Positions 26,998 to 38,900 of a stretch of 64,000 nucleotides of DNA are shown here, in pieces. Each line of letters starts with the position of its first letter. The stretch's first letter is position 1. Source of the stretch: an uncultured Schlesneria sp. (lineage in GTDB: Bacteria > Planctomycetota > Planctomycetia > Planctomycetales > Planctomycetaceae); assembly GCA_903899985.1 (NCBI GenBank), contig CAIULL010000139.1, positions 1 through 64,000 of the forward strand. Reading direction: 5' to 3'. Below the pieces are notes generated by a model. It was not told the DNA's origin. It did not search any database and saw only the letters and a program-made list of their open reading frames with translations. Made by a program: the position numbers and the translations under genes.

Positions 26998-28410
26998 TTA
27001 CATCACGCCCGCAATCGGATCGTCCGCATGAGCAAAGTAGACGGGGCGATTGGCAGACGTATAAAGCGGCTTTGACCGATCGATCCCCAGCTTTTCATAG
27101 ATCGTTGCGGCATATTCTTCCGGCGTATGCGGATCATCGAGGACGTAGCCACCTTGTGCATCCGAGCGACCAATGACGCGTCCGCCGGGAACCCCCGCTC
27201 CGGCGAAGACAATCGAATACGCGTCGGTCCAATGATCACGACCGCCAAATTGATTCAGCCGAGGTGTCCGACCAAATTCCGTTACGAAACAGACCAGCGT
27301 TTCCGCAAGCAATCCTCGCTGGTCAAGATCTTCGATCAATGCGGCGAAGGCCCGGTCGGTACTCCCCATCATCACCCAGTGGCCAATTCCATATCGCCCC
27401 TCACCCCCCGCTTTATTACGAATCGTCCCGCACGAACCCGAGGTGTAAATCAAGTCGTGATGATCCCAGTTCAGATTAAAGCCCCCTGGCGTTTCATCGG
27501 TCAGCGGCCAGCGAGTATCGACCGTCACAAATCGAACTCCTGCTTCGATTAATTTGCGTCCAACCAGATAACAGGCGCCGCGATGGCCTTGCCCATACAG
27601 TTCTCGAGTCGCTACAGATTCCGTCGCCAGGTTGAAGGCATTTTCGACACCTGGACTGGTCAACGTGTCAAAGGCCTGCGAATAGAATCGGTCCATCCCT
27701 TCCACGTTATGATTCGTCGAGAATCTCACATCGAGCGACGCAAGCATCTCTCGACGGCCATTCAAACGAAGCCCCGAATTCTCGGTTCGAGGTAACAGAT
27801 CAGCGACTTTCCAATTCGGCGCTGAAACATCGCGGCCCCCCGTCTTGAAGACTCGCGAAGCGGCGGGAAGGAACCCGTTTCGTGCGGACGCATTCTGCTC
27901 GTCGTTTCCAGGCACCATAATATACGGCGGCAGATCGCGACATTTGCTGCCGATGAGTTTTGTGACAATACATCCGATATCCGGCATCTCCACCGGACTA
28001 CTGGGATGCGACCCGGACAGCATGTACTGCGTTCCGTCGGGATGCCCGTTTGCGCCCGATTTCGGATGCCGCATCGAACGGACAACGGCAAGTTTGCTCG
28101 CGACTCGCGACGTGTTTGCCAGGAGCTCAGTGAACTGTATTCCCGGAACGTTGGTTGAAATTGGTTTGAACGGACTTCGATGGTCGGACGGAGCGTCAGG
28201 CTTGGGGTCCCACGTATCCATGTGGGACAACCCACCTTGCTCGAGGATCACCAGCACGTTCTTCGCGGCGGGAGCACGATTCCCAGCATCCGCCCGAGCT
28301 TTCATCGCCAGCAATTCCGGCAGGGACAAACCCAAAAGGCCCGCCGAACCGATTTGAATCGCGCGCCGTCGAGACAGTAATTTCTGGCGCTCATCCGAAT
28401 TTTGAAGCAT
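26998..28410 (-). CDS. DUF1501 family secreted protein
   Basis: A 470-residue protein of the DUF1501 family, related in fold to sulfatases and alkaline phosphatases. The N-terminus has a Tat-like signal (SRRRAIQIGSAGLLGLSLPE). Typical segments are LVILEQGGLSHMDTWDPKPD, QFTELLANTSRVASKLAVVR, 'HPDGTQYMLSGSHP', RELYGQGHRGACYLVGRKLI-EAGVRFVTVD and, near the end, VCFVTEFGRTPRLNQFGGRD-HW. A terminal 'EYAATIYEKLGID' completes the usual length. ATG 28410 has GGAAAG upstream. Unlike the second copy at 45365, it is not next to a DUF1549/DUF1553 gene. Function unknown; the conserved acidic and His residues suggest a metal site. Confidence 0.88.
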   Translation of the reverse strand: MLQNSDERQKLLSRRRAIQIGSAGLLGLSLPELLAMKARADAGNRAPAAKNVLVILEQGGLSHMDTWDPKPDAPSDHRSPFKPISTNVPGIQFTELLANTSRVASKLAVVRSMRHPKSGANGHPDGTQYMLSGSHPSSPVEMPDIGCIVTKLIGSKCRDLPPYIMVPGNDEQNASARNGFLPAASRVFKTGGRDVSAPNWKVADLLPRTENSGLRLNGRREMLASLDVRFSTNHNVEGMDRFYSQAFDTLTSPGVENAFNLATESVATRELYGQGHRGACYLVGRKLIEAGVRFVTVDTRWPLTDETPGGFNLNWDHHDLIYTSGSCGTIRNKAGGEGRYGIGHWVMMGSTDRAFAALIEDLDQRGLLAETLVCFVTEFGRTPRLNQFGGRDHWTDAYSIVFAGAGVPGGRVIGRSDAQGGYVLDDPHTPEEYAATIYEKLGIDRSKPLYTSANRPVYFAHADDPIAGVM

Positions 28411-29150
28411 CACGCTTTCCGCCCAATTGAAAGCAAATTTCGACCTGACTTAAGACTTCTATCGTCATTCATCTAACGTCGAAAGTCCATTCCTGTAATT
28501 TTAGGAAATTCCAGCAACGATTCACGTCACCCCAAAGTCACAATCAGCGCTCCAGCGTGTTGAGGATGTTTCGAGAACGACTCGATCGTTTCCAGGATCT
28601 AAAATCAAGATCGCGAGTCGTTGCGCAACATAGACTGCGTTTGAGCAACGATGGCAATTTATAAGGCTCTATGATCCACGAATTTAAGCTACAATGGAGA
28701 TGCTTGCGCAACGATGAATGCGCGACTTTCAGAGCGTTTGAGCAATGATTACCAATTCTACCGGGAAATTCGAAACATCGTCGTTTGCAGTCGAATCTTC
28801 GAAGCCCAACAAAACATCGATAAACGTCGTCGTCGAATTTGCAGACGAAGTTGGCCAATCCGATCGTTTTTGATTCGTTCGCCAGATGACGTAAAGTCAT
28901 TCTGAAAATGGAATAACGGACACCATCAAAGGAAACTCCTCCTCGATGTGGAAGTAACAAGTTTTCCCAACCGTTCCCGTCAAGTACGCGAGTTGAATGC
29001 CTTTCTTATCGGTCACATAAGTCCGATCTGTCGCATACTTCCCATTCGCCCCATTGAAAACAGATTTGGTGTCAAAGTTCGAGCAAGTTCGCGCGACTTC
29101 GACCATTCCCCATATTTTATAGGCTTTTGAACATTTTTCCGTCGCGCCAA

Positions 29151-29230
29151 AGTTCACCCGAGTTCACCCGAGTTCACCCGAGTTCACCCGAGTTCACCCG
29201 AGTTCACCTGAGTTCACCCGAGTTCACCTG
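29151..29230. repeat. Eight tandem copies of a 10-bp unit
   Basis: AGTTCACCCG is repeated eight times head to tail without spacers. Units six and eight have T in place of the second last C (AGTTCACCTG), and a degenerate ninth unit begins at 29231. The period is close to one helical turn, so each unit shows the same DNA face. There are no spacers of CRISPR type. It lies about 745 bp upstream of the giant gene. Confidence 0.95.
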
Positions 29231-29243
29231 AGTTTGATCAGGT

Positions 29244-29451
29244 TCGTTCGCTGTGCGAGATTCATTCGACCTCGCACAGCAAACGACCGTACCGACATGG
29301 CAAACAACGAACCGCTATACCCCCGTCGCGTTAAAAAAACGACGGGGGTGAACCGTGTTGAATTTATTCCAAGATGCCAAAGATCAAAAATCGCGATTGC
29401 GCATCGCAAAACCAGAACGGGTCCCGCTTTTCGATGCCAATACTGGTTTTG
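29244..29451. other. Three consecutive hairpins after the 10-bp array
   Basis: First stem: 16-bp arms 29244-29259 and 29271-29286 with one mismatch and an 11-nt loop (core GCTGTGCGAG/CTCGCACAGC). Second stem: perfect 10-bp arms 29319-29328 and 29340-29349 (ACCCCCGTCG/CGACGGGGGT), again with an 11-nt loop ending in seven A. Third stem: 9-bp arms 29407-29415 and 29443-29451 (CAAAACCAG/CTGGTTTTG). Together with the tandem array they make a dense structured block that no protein gene explains. Confidence 0.75.
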
Positions 29452-29974
29452 TTTCCAGACGAGCCTCTTTTATGAAACCAACGGATGCGTTGACCGGAAT
29501 CGGCCAAACAATTTAAAACACATATTTCTTTTTAATATTTACAAGATTTGTTATCGCATGTCAACCATGCGCAATGCCAGGCTTCTTAACGTTTGGAAGC
29601 TGCTTATGAAACTAAGCCAGCCCACTGGTTCCGAAGCTGGCAGCGTCGTCCACGTCACTCCTGCTGCCGGCATCCGCAAGAGGAACGCTCAGAGTCAAAT
29701 TGACCGCAACCTTGCGAGTCCAAATGATTTTGCGATCCACGTCCTAAGGATCAAGAAGTGAACTTCAGAACACTTAATTGACGTCCAGAGGGAAACGTAG
29801 TTTAATTCGACACTTCATACTTAGCCAGCACAATATTCCCGAGTACAACACGTCCTGATCGATGTGCTGCAGATTCTATTTTTCGGTACCGATTCGTTCA
29901 CAATCAATTCGTTCGCTCTCAATTCCGGCGCAGGCCTTCGCTGACGATTACCGACAAATTCGGAAACACGAAAA

Positions 29975-32900
29975 ATGATACTAGGTCATTGGCTTGCCCG
30001 TTTGAAATCCATCCTGTTGAGCGGAAGCAGATCTGGCGGGATCTTAGGCACGAGCCGAACGCCAATTTCGCAGCGAAGGCGAAGTCAGAATCGCCGATCA
30101 TCAAGGATAGCGCTGATCCAGCCGCTGGAAGATCGGGTGCTCCTGTCCACCTTGGGTACGACGTCGTTAGTCGAAGCCCCAACGGCAGGCAGTGATTCCG
30201 ATATTGTCATCGCCTCCGGAGCCTGGACAGCTTCAACCAACTCTTCGTGGATCACCCTGAACACCACGAGCGGGACGGGAAATGGCTCAGTCAATTTCAG
30301 CTTCACCGCAGACACAGGAGCGACTCGCAGCGACACGGTGACGATCGCCGGGCAGACGCTGACAGTGACCCAAGCCGGAACGGGCTACGTCGTGGCAGGC
30401 CCGACGAATCTCGTCACCTCGGGATTGTACCTTCCTAAAAGCGTGGCGGTGGACAGTTCGGGAAACGTCTACATTGCCAGTTCGGTTATCCAGGAATGGA
30501 ACGCGGCGACGGGAGCGCTCACAACACTCGTCAATACGGGATTGAATAATCCTTCGGGCGTGGCGGTGGATAGTTCGGGAAACGTCTACTTTACTGACAG
30601 CGGTAACAACGCGATTAAGGAATGGCACGCCGCCACGGGAACGGTCACAACGCTCGTCTCGACCGGATTGAAAGGTCCCTGGGGCGTGGCGGTGGACGGT
30701 TCAGGGAACGTCTACTTTGCCGATACGACTAACAATGCCATTGACGAATGGAAGCCGACGACAGGATTGGTCACGACGCTCGTCTCGACAGGGTTATACG
30801 CACCCACTGGCGTGGCGGTGGACGTTGCGGGGAACGTCTACTTCGACGATGCGGGTCACAATGCGGTTAAGGAATGGAGTGCTGCAACAAGTACGGTCAC
30901 AACGCTGATCTCTTCCAATTTGAACTCCCCCGAAGGGGTGGCGGTAGACGGTTCGGGAAACGTTTACATTGCCGACACGAATGACCGCGCGATCAGGGAA
31001 TGGAACGTGGCAACCGGAGTGATGACGACACTCATCTCTTCCATCCCCTATGGTTTGAATTATCCCGAAGGCGTGGCATTGGACGGTGCAGGGAACGTCT
31101 ACATCGCAGACACGGACAATAGCCGTATCACGGAATTGCCTCGGTCCTACGTGAACACGACCGCGAAGTCGGAAACAAACGGCGCCGGTACCGATCAACT
31201 GAGCGTCGTGGTTCCGTCGACCGCCAACCTGACCGGGTTGTTTGCTCCGACCAGCGATCAAAGCTGGTTGACAATCGGCTCGGTGGCTAACGGAGTTGTG
31301 AACTTCAATTTCAACGCGAATCCGTCAGGCAGCGTTGCGCGTACCGCAAATATCAGGTTGCAGAACCAGCTCATTGCAGTGACACAGGCAGCGGGGCCTG
31401 CAACGCTGGGCACAACTTCGATCGTGGAAGGACCCTCCGGCGGCAGCGATTCGGATTTCATCATATACGGAGGTGCCTGGACCGCGTCGACAACGGCCTC
31501 GTGGATTACGCTCAACACCACAAGCGGGACGGGAAGTGGTTCAGTCAATTTCAGTTTCGCAGCAAATACAGGCGCGACGCGGGTTGGTACGGTGACGATC
31601 GCCGGGCAAACGTTGACAGTCACACAGGCCGGCGCGGGCTACGTTACCGCAGGTCCGACAACACTCGTCACAGCGGGATTGAACGGTCCCGCTGGCGTGG
31701 CAGTGGACAGCGCGGGAAACATCTACTTCGCTGATACGGGTAATAACGCCATCAAGGAATGGCACGCTGCGACGGCGACGACCACAACGCTCGTCTCTGC
31801 GGGATTAAAAGGTCCAAATGGCGTGGCGGTGGACGGTTCCGGAAACGTCTTCATCGCCGACTCTGGCAACAATGCGATCAAGGAATGGCACTTATCGACC
31901 GGGACGGTCACAACGATCGACTCTGCAGGATCGCCTGCCCTGGCGGTGGATGGTTTCGGGAACGTTTACTATTACGTCAGCAACGGGATTAATGAATGGA
32001 TCGCAGCGACGGGGACGGTCAGAACACTGATTTTCACCTACGGATATAGCGTTCCCCAGGGTTTGGCAGTGGACGGTTTGGGGAACGGCTACTTTGTCGA
32101 TACGAATAGCAAAGCCATTGAGGAATGGAATGCGACAACATTTAGAATCACAACGCTTGGCACTGTTGCGGGATTGAATGGTCCTCAGGAGGTGGCGATC
32201 GACGGTTCGGGCAACTTCTACATCGCCGATCAGAACAACAACGCGATTAAAGAACGGCAAGCCACGACCGGAACAGTCACATCACTCATTCCAACAGGTT
32301 TGAGCAATCCCGCGGGGGTAGCAGTTGACGCCTCGGGGAACGTTTACATCGCCGATACCGGTAACAATCAAATCAAGGAGTTGCCTCGAGCGTACGTGAA
32401 TACGGCTCCCGTCACAGAAACAAGCGCCGCTGGCACCGATCAACTGAGCGTCGTGGTTCCGTCGACCGCCAGCCTGACGGGGGTGTTTGCTCCGACCAGC
32501 GACCAAAGCTGGTTGACCTTCGGCTCTGTGGCCGGCGGCGTTGTCAATTTCAACTTCAGCGCGAATGCGACGGGTGCTTCGAGAACGGCGAATGTGACCC
32601 TGCTGGGCCAGACAATCGCGGTGACACAGACAACCTTACCCCCTGCAGCGCTAGGGACGACATCGCTGGTAGAAGCCCCCTCCGCAGGCAGCGATTCGGA
32701 TCTTGTCATCACTTCGGGAGCATGGACCGCCTCGACAACCACCCCGTGGATCACGCTGAACACGGCGAGCGGGACGGGAAATGGAGCACTCAATTTCAGC
32801 TTCGCCGCAAATCCGGGGGCAACGCGAAGTGGCACGGTGAGGATCTCAGGAAATACGTTGACGGTCACGCAGGCCGGAGTGGGTTACGTCGCGGCGGGCC

Positions 32901-35900
32901 CAACGACTCTTGTCTCTGCGGCCCTGGCTTCTCCCTCTGACGTGGCAGTGGACGGTGCGGGGAACGTCTTCATTGCTGATCACAACAATAACGCAATTAA
33001 GGAATGGCATGTTGCGACAGGGTCGGTCACAACGCTCGTCTCGTCAGGCTTGAATTTTCCCACGGGCGTGGCCTTGGATAGTTACGGGAACGTCTACATC
33101 GCCGATACGGCGAACAACGCGATTAAGGAATTAAGCGCCGCGACCGGAACGGTGACGACACTCGTTTCGACCGGATTGAGCGCTCCTGAACGTGTGGCGG
33201 TAGACGGTTCGGGAAACATCTACATCGCCGATACGGGCGATAAAGCGATTAAGGAATGGAACGCCGCGACGGGGCTTGTAACACTTGTCTCAACCGGATT
33301 GAGCAGTCCACGCGGGATCGCCTTGGATAGCTCGGGGAACGTCTACTTCTCTGATACCGGTAATAATGCGATCAAAGAATGGAACGCCATTTCGAAGACG
33401 GTCACAACGCTCGTTTCGACCGGATTGAGCGCTCCCATCGGCATTTCCGTGGATGGGTCAGGTAACGTCTATATTGCCGACTCGAATAACAGAGCCATCA
33501 AGGAATGGAACGCGACGAATTTGTCAGTCACAACTCTGAATACGGGAGCACCGATTGTTCCGGCTGGCGTCACTGTTTCCAGTGCGGGGAACGTCTACAT
33601 TGCCGACAGAGGTATCAATTCCGTTAAAGAATTGGTGACGTCGTCCGGGGCGGTAAATACGCTGGTGATATCGACATTGGCGTTTCCTAATGGTGCGGCG
33701 GTGGACGCTTCGGGGAACGTTTACCTTGCAGATATCGATAACAACGCGATTAAGGAGTGGCACGCATCGACGGGTACCGTGACCACGATCATCTCGACGG
33801 GATTGAACGCCCCCACGGGCGTGGCGGTAGACAGCTCAGGAAACCTCGACATTGCTGATAGTGGCAGCGGCATTCAGGAATGGCTGGTGGCAAATGGGAC
33901 GTTCGTCCCTTCGGGCTTGGTCTTCACAACTCCGAAAGGGGTGGCGGTGGACAGTTCGGGGAACGTCTACATCGCCGATACGATTCACAGCTCGATTTAT
34001 GAATGGTCCCCAACGGCTAAGTTTACCGCTCAACTTGGTGTGACGGGCTTGAAAAATCCCGATGGCGTCGCAGTCGACAGTGCGGGGAACGTCTATGTCG
34101 CCGATACGGGGAACAACGCCATCAAGGAATGGAACCCGTCAACGGGTGTGACCACAACGCTTGTCTCATCGGGATTGAGTGCTCCCTTTGGTTTGGCGGT
34201 GGATGGCTCGGGGAATGTCTACATCGCCGACACCGGTAACAACGCGATTGAGGAATGGAACGCGGCGACGGGGACGGTCACGGCACTCCTCTCGTCGGGA
34301 TTGGGTGGCCCCCATGGCGTGGCACTGGACAGCGCGGGGAACGTCTACATCTCCAATACAAATAAGAGTGCTCTTCAGGAATTGCCCCGGGCGTATGTGA
34401 ACACGGCCACGAAGTCGGAAACAAGCGGGGCTGGGACCGATCAACTGGGGGTCGCTCTTTCATCGACCGCCAATCTGACCGGGGTACTGGCTCCGACCAG
34501 TGATCAAAGCTGGTTGACGATTGGATCGGTGACCAACGGCGGGGTGAACTTCAGCTTCAGCTCGAATCCGGGCGTTACGCGAACTGCCAATATTTCGCTG
34601 CTGGGCCAGACGGTCTCGGTGACACAGGCGGGCTCAACGCTTGCAACACTTGGGACAACATCGTTGGTGGAAGGCCCCTCGGCGGGAAGTGATTCGGTCA
34701 CTGTTTTATCAGCCGCGTCCTGGACAGCCTCGACGACCCCGCCATGGATCGCGCTGAACACCACAAGCGGGACAGGAAATGGATCTGTCAATTTCAGCTT
34801 CGCGGCTAATGCAGGGACGACGCGGACGGGCACGGTAACAATCGCAGGGCAGACGCTGACGGTCACTCAGGCAGCAGCGGGCTACGTCTCGGCAGGTCTG
34901 ACGACGCTTGCCGCCACGGGATTGGCAACTCCCGAAGGCCTGGCAGTGGACGGCGCAGGAAACGTCTATATCGCGGAGACTGGTTCCAACAGGATTCTCG
35001 AATTTCACGTGGCAACCGGGACGGTCACACCGCTCATCACTGGCGGATTTAATTCACCCACAGGCGTCGCAGTGGACAGCGCAGGAAACGTCTATGTCTG
35101 CGATAACAGCACGTTACAAGAATGGCACGTCGCAACCGGGACGGTCACGACACTCGTCTCGACCGGATTGGGCCAGCCCTCCTCGGTGGCAGTAGACAGT
35201 TCGGGGAACGTCTACATTGCCGATACGAATAACAACGCGATTAAAGAATGGCAGGCATCGACGGGGACGGTCATCACGCTCGTCGCTTCTGGATTGAATA
35301 GTCCCTCAGGCTTGGCGGTGGACAGCTTCGGGAACATCTACATCGCTGATTATTTCAACAAGGCGATTAAGGAATGGCAGCCCGCAACGTCGACGCTCAC
35401 AACACTCGTCTCTTCGGGATTGATCGCTCCCGCAACCGTGGCTGTGGACGGTTCGGGAAACGTCTACATCAGCGATAATAACGTCCCGAAGAGCACGGTG
35501 AAGGAATGGCAGCCCGCGACGTCGACGCTCACAACGCTCGTCTCTGCGGGATTAAACGGTCCCGGGGGCGTGGCGGTGGACGGTGCAGGGAACGTCTTCA
35601 TCGCTGATGAGATTAGCGGCGCTTTCAAGGAATTGCCGCGAGAGTATTTGAACACCGCCCCCAAGTCGGAAAAGGGTGGGGCCGGTACCGATCAACTGAG
35701 TGTCGTCGTTCCTTCGACCGCCACCCTGATTGGGGCGCTTGCTCCGACCAGCGATCAAAGCTGGTTGACGATCGGCACGGTGGCTAATGGAATCGTGAAC
35801 TTCAGCTTCACGACAAATGCTGGCGCCGCACGCACAGCGCACATTACACTGCTGGGCCAGACAATCGCGGTGACACAGTCGAGCTTACCCCCAGCAACGC

Positions 35901-38900
35901 TGGGGACGACGTCGTTGGTGGAAGCCCCCGCCGCAGGGAGCGATTCGGATATGGTCGAATTCGGTGGGCCGTGGACCGCCTCGACCAACGCCTCGTGGAT
36001 CACGGTAAACACGACAAGCGGGACAGGAAATGGTGCGGTCAATTTCAGCTTCGCGGCAAATCCGGGCGCAACGCGGACTGGCACAGTGACGATCGCCGGG
36101 CAGACGCTGACAGTCACACAAGCCGGAGCGGGCTACGTCGCGGCGACTCCGACGACTCTTGTCCCTGCGGTCCTGGCTGATCCGTCTGGCGTGGCCGTTG
36201 ACAGTTCCGGAAATGTCTACTTCGCTGATTTTTATCACCAGTCGATTAAGGAATGGCACGCCGCGACGGCGACAGTGACAACACTCGTCTCGACCGGTCT
36301 GAAAAATCCGCAAGGGGTGGCGGTGGACAGTTCGGGAAATGTCTACATCGCTGATACGGGTCACAAAGCGATCAAGGAATGGAACGCAGCGACGGGAACC
36401 GTCACGACGCTCGTCTCCACCGGATTGAATCTACCCAATGGTGTCGCGGTGGACACTGCGGGCAACGTCTACATTGCTGATACGTTCAACAACGCAATTA
36501 AGGTCTGGAGTCCGGGGACGGGGACCGTCACAACGCTCGTCTCGACCGGATTAAGTAATCCGCATAGTGTGGCTGTGGACGCTGCGGGCAACGTCTACAT
36601 CGCCGATACAGGTAACAATGCGATTGAAGAATGGCATACCGGTACGGGGACGGTCACGACGCTCGTGGCGACCGGATTGAACAATCCCGACGGCGTGGCA
36701 GTGGACAGTTCGGCGAACGTCTACATCGCTGATACCGGTAACAACGCAATCAAGGAATGGCACGTAGCGACGGGGACGGTCTCGACCGTCGTCACGATTC
36801 CCGTTCCTGCGGGTTTGGGAGGCCCCAATGGCTTGGCACTGGATGCTTCAGGGAACGTCTACATCTCCAATCCCGCGACCAATATGATCACGGAATGGCA
36901 GAAGTCTTCTGGAACGGTCAAAACAATCGTTTCTTCGGTCTTGAACTTTCCCAATGGCGTGGCAACCGACACGTCGGGGAACGTCTACATCGCCGATACA
37001 AATAACAACGCAATCAAGGAATGGAACGCCGCGACCGGCGCGGTCACAACGCTCGTCTCGACCGGATTGAATCTCCCCGATGGCGTCGCCGTGGACGGTT
37101 CTGGCAATGTCTACATCGCCGATACGAATAACAACGCGATTAAGGAATGGCACACCGGGTCGGGAACAGTCACAACTCTCGTCTCGACGGGACTCAGTCA
37201 GCCTCATGGCGTGGCAGTGGACAGCGCTGGAAACGTTTACATCGCCGATTATGGCAATAATGCAATCGAAGAATGGACCGTGGCGACGGGGACCGTCACA
37301 ACGCTTGTCGCGACCGGATTGTCTCATCCCGGTGGCGTGGCACTGGACGGCGCGGGGAACGTCTATATCGCCGATTCGAATCACAACGCGATCGAGGAAT
37401 GGAACGCCGCGACATTGACCGTCACAACGCTCGTTTCGACGGGATTGCTCACTCCTTATGGACTGGCAGTGGACGGTTCGGGGAACGTCTATATTGCCGA
37501 CACGAATAACAACGCGATTAAGGAATGGAACGCCGCAACGGGAACCGTGACCACGCTCGTCACAGCGGGATTGCAAGCTCCCTATGGCGTGGCAGTAGAC
37601 GGTTCGGGCAACGTCTTCATTGCCGATACAGTCAACAGCGATTTAATCGAACTGCCTCGGGCGTATGTGAACACCACTCCCCTGACGGAAACGAGCGCTG
37701 CGGGTTCCGATCAATTGAGTGTCGTCATTCCGTCAACTGCGAACCTGACGGGAGTATTTGCTCCGACCAGTGATCAAAGCTGGTTGACCTTCGGTTCGGT
37801 GACTAACGGTGTTGTGAACTTCAACTTTAGCGCGAATCCGATTGGCAGCGCTCAACGGACAGCTCATATTACACTGCTGGGCCAGACAATCGCGGTGACA
37901 CAGCCCGCCGTGCCTGTCGCGCTGGGAACAACATCATTGGTGGAAGGCCCTTCCGCAGGCGGCGATTCGGATAACGTCGTAACGACAGGGGCGTGGACAG
38001 CCTCGACCACGACCCCGTGGATCACGCTGAACACTACCAGCGGAACGGGTAACGGCTCAGTCAATTTCAGCTTCTCGTCGGATGCAGGAGTCACACGAAC
38101 GGGGACGGTGACGATCGCCGGACAGACGCTGACGGTCACGCAGGCGGGAGCGGGATACGTCGCGGCAGGATCGGCGACTCTGTTTACGGGATTGAGCGGT
38201 CCCTACGGTGTGGCGGCAGACGCTTCCGGGAACGTGTATGTCTCTGATTCGGGTCACAACGCGATTAAGGAATGGCAGGTATCGACGGGGACGGTCAAAA
38301 CTCTCGTCTCGACAGGATTGAATAATCCCTTTGAACTGGCGGTTGACAGTTCGGGGAACGTCTATATTGCTGACCAGTCCAACAATGCCATTAAAGAATG
38401 GAACGCCGCGACGGGGACGGTCACGACCCTCGTTTCCACAGGATTGAGCGGTCCCGATGGCGTCGCAGTGGACTCCTTGGGGAACGTCTACATCGCCGAT
38501 TCGCTTAACGGCGCACTGAAGGAATGGCACGTCGCGACTCAGACGGTCACTACGCTCGCCGCAGGATTACATCCCGTGGGAGTGGCGGTGGACAGTTTCG
38601 GGAACGTCTACATCGCTGACGGTGGTAACAACGTGGTGAAGGAATGGCACGTCGCGACAGGAACGGTCACGACGCTCGTCACCGGATTGAACGATCCGTT
38701 CGGCGTGGCGGTGGACGGTTCGGGCAACGTCTACATCGCTGATACGAATAACGTGCTGGTGAAGGAATGGCAGGCCGCGACGGGAACGGTCATCACGCTT
38801 CCCTTTGCAGGATTGACCGGTCCCACCAACGTGGCGGTCGACGGTTCGGGCAATGTCTACACCTCCGACTGGGGCGACAACGCGATCCTGGAATTGCCTC

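Larger units (their letters stand above)
28411..29974. other. 1.56-kb gene-poor region upstream of the giant gene
   Basis: No convincing protein gene. The longest frames use TTG/GTG starts and have irregular composition. GCAACGAT or close variants occur near 28515, 28645 and 28704, with GCAATGAT near 28745 and the palindrome GTTGCGCAAC near 28620. From 29151 there is a tandem array followed by several hairpins (listed separately). The last 450 bp are AT-rich (near 29520: long T/A runs) and should contain the giant gene's promoter. The stretch may encode a structured RNA or be an eroded mobile element. Confidence 0.55.

Noticed and set aside
28544-28960. Open frame of 138 codons on the minus strand
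   Set aside because: Cys/Arg-rich, no family resemblance, overlaps the GCAACGAT motif cluster.
28897-29157. Open frame of 86 codons on the minus strand, partly protein-like
   Set aside because: It starts with GTG inside the first 10-bp repeat unit and the frame is closed upstream by the repeat itself. It could be the tail of a decayed gene, but nothing recognisable supports it.
29151-29230. Possible CRISPR array
   Set aside because: Units are contiguous with no spacers and only 10 bp long.
29234-29761. Open frame of 175 codons on the plus strand
   Set aside because: TTG start inside the hairpin tract, irregular composition, no motif; the stretch is full of palindromes instead.
36848-37576. 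Long antisense frame (242 codons) and many similar ones under the giant gene
   Set aside because: They recur with the repeat period and arise from the codon bias of the repeated blades on the other strand.
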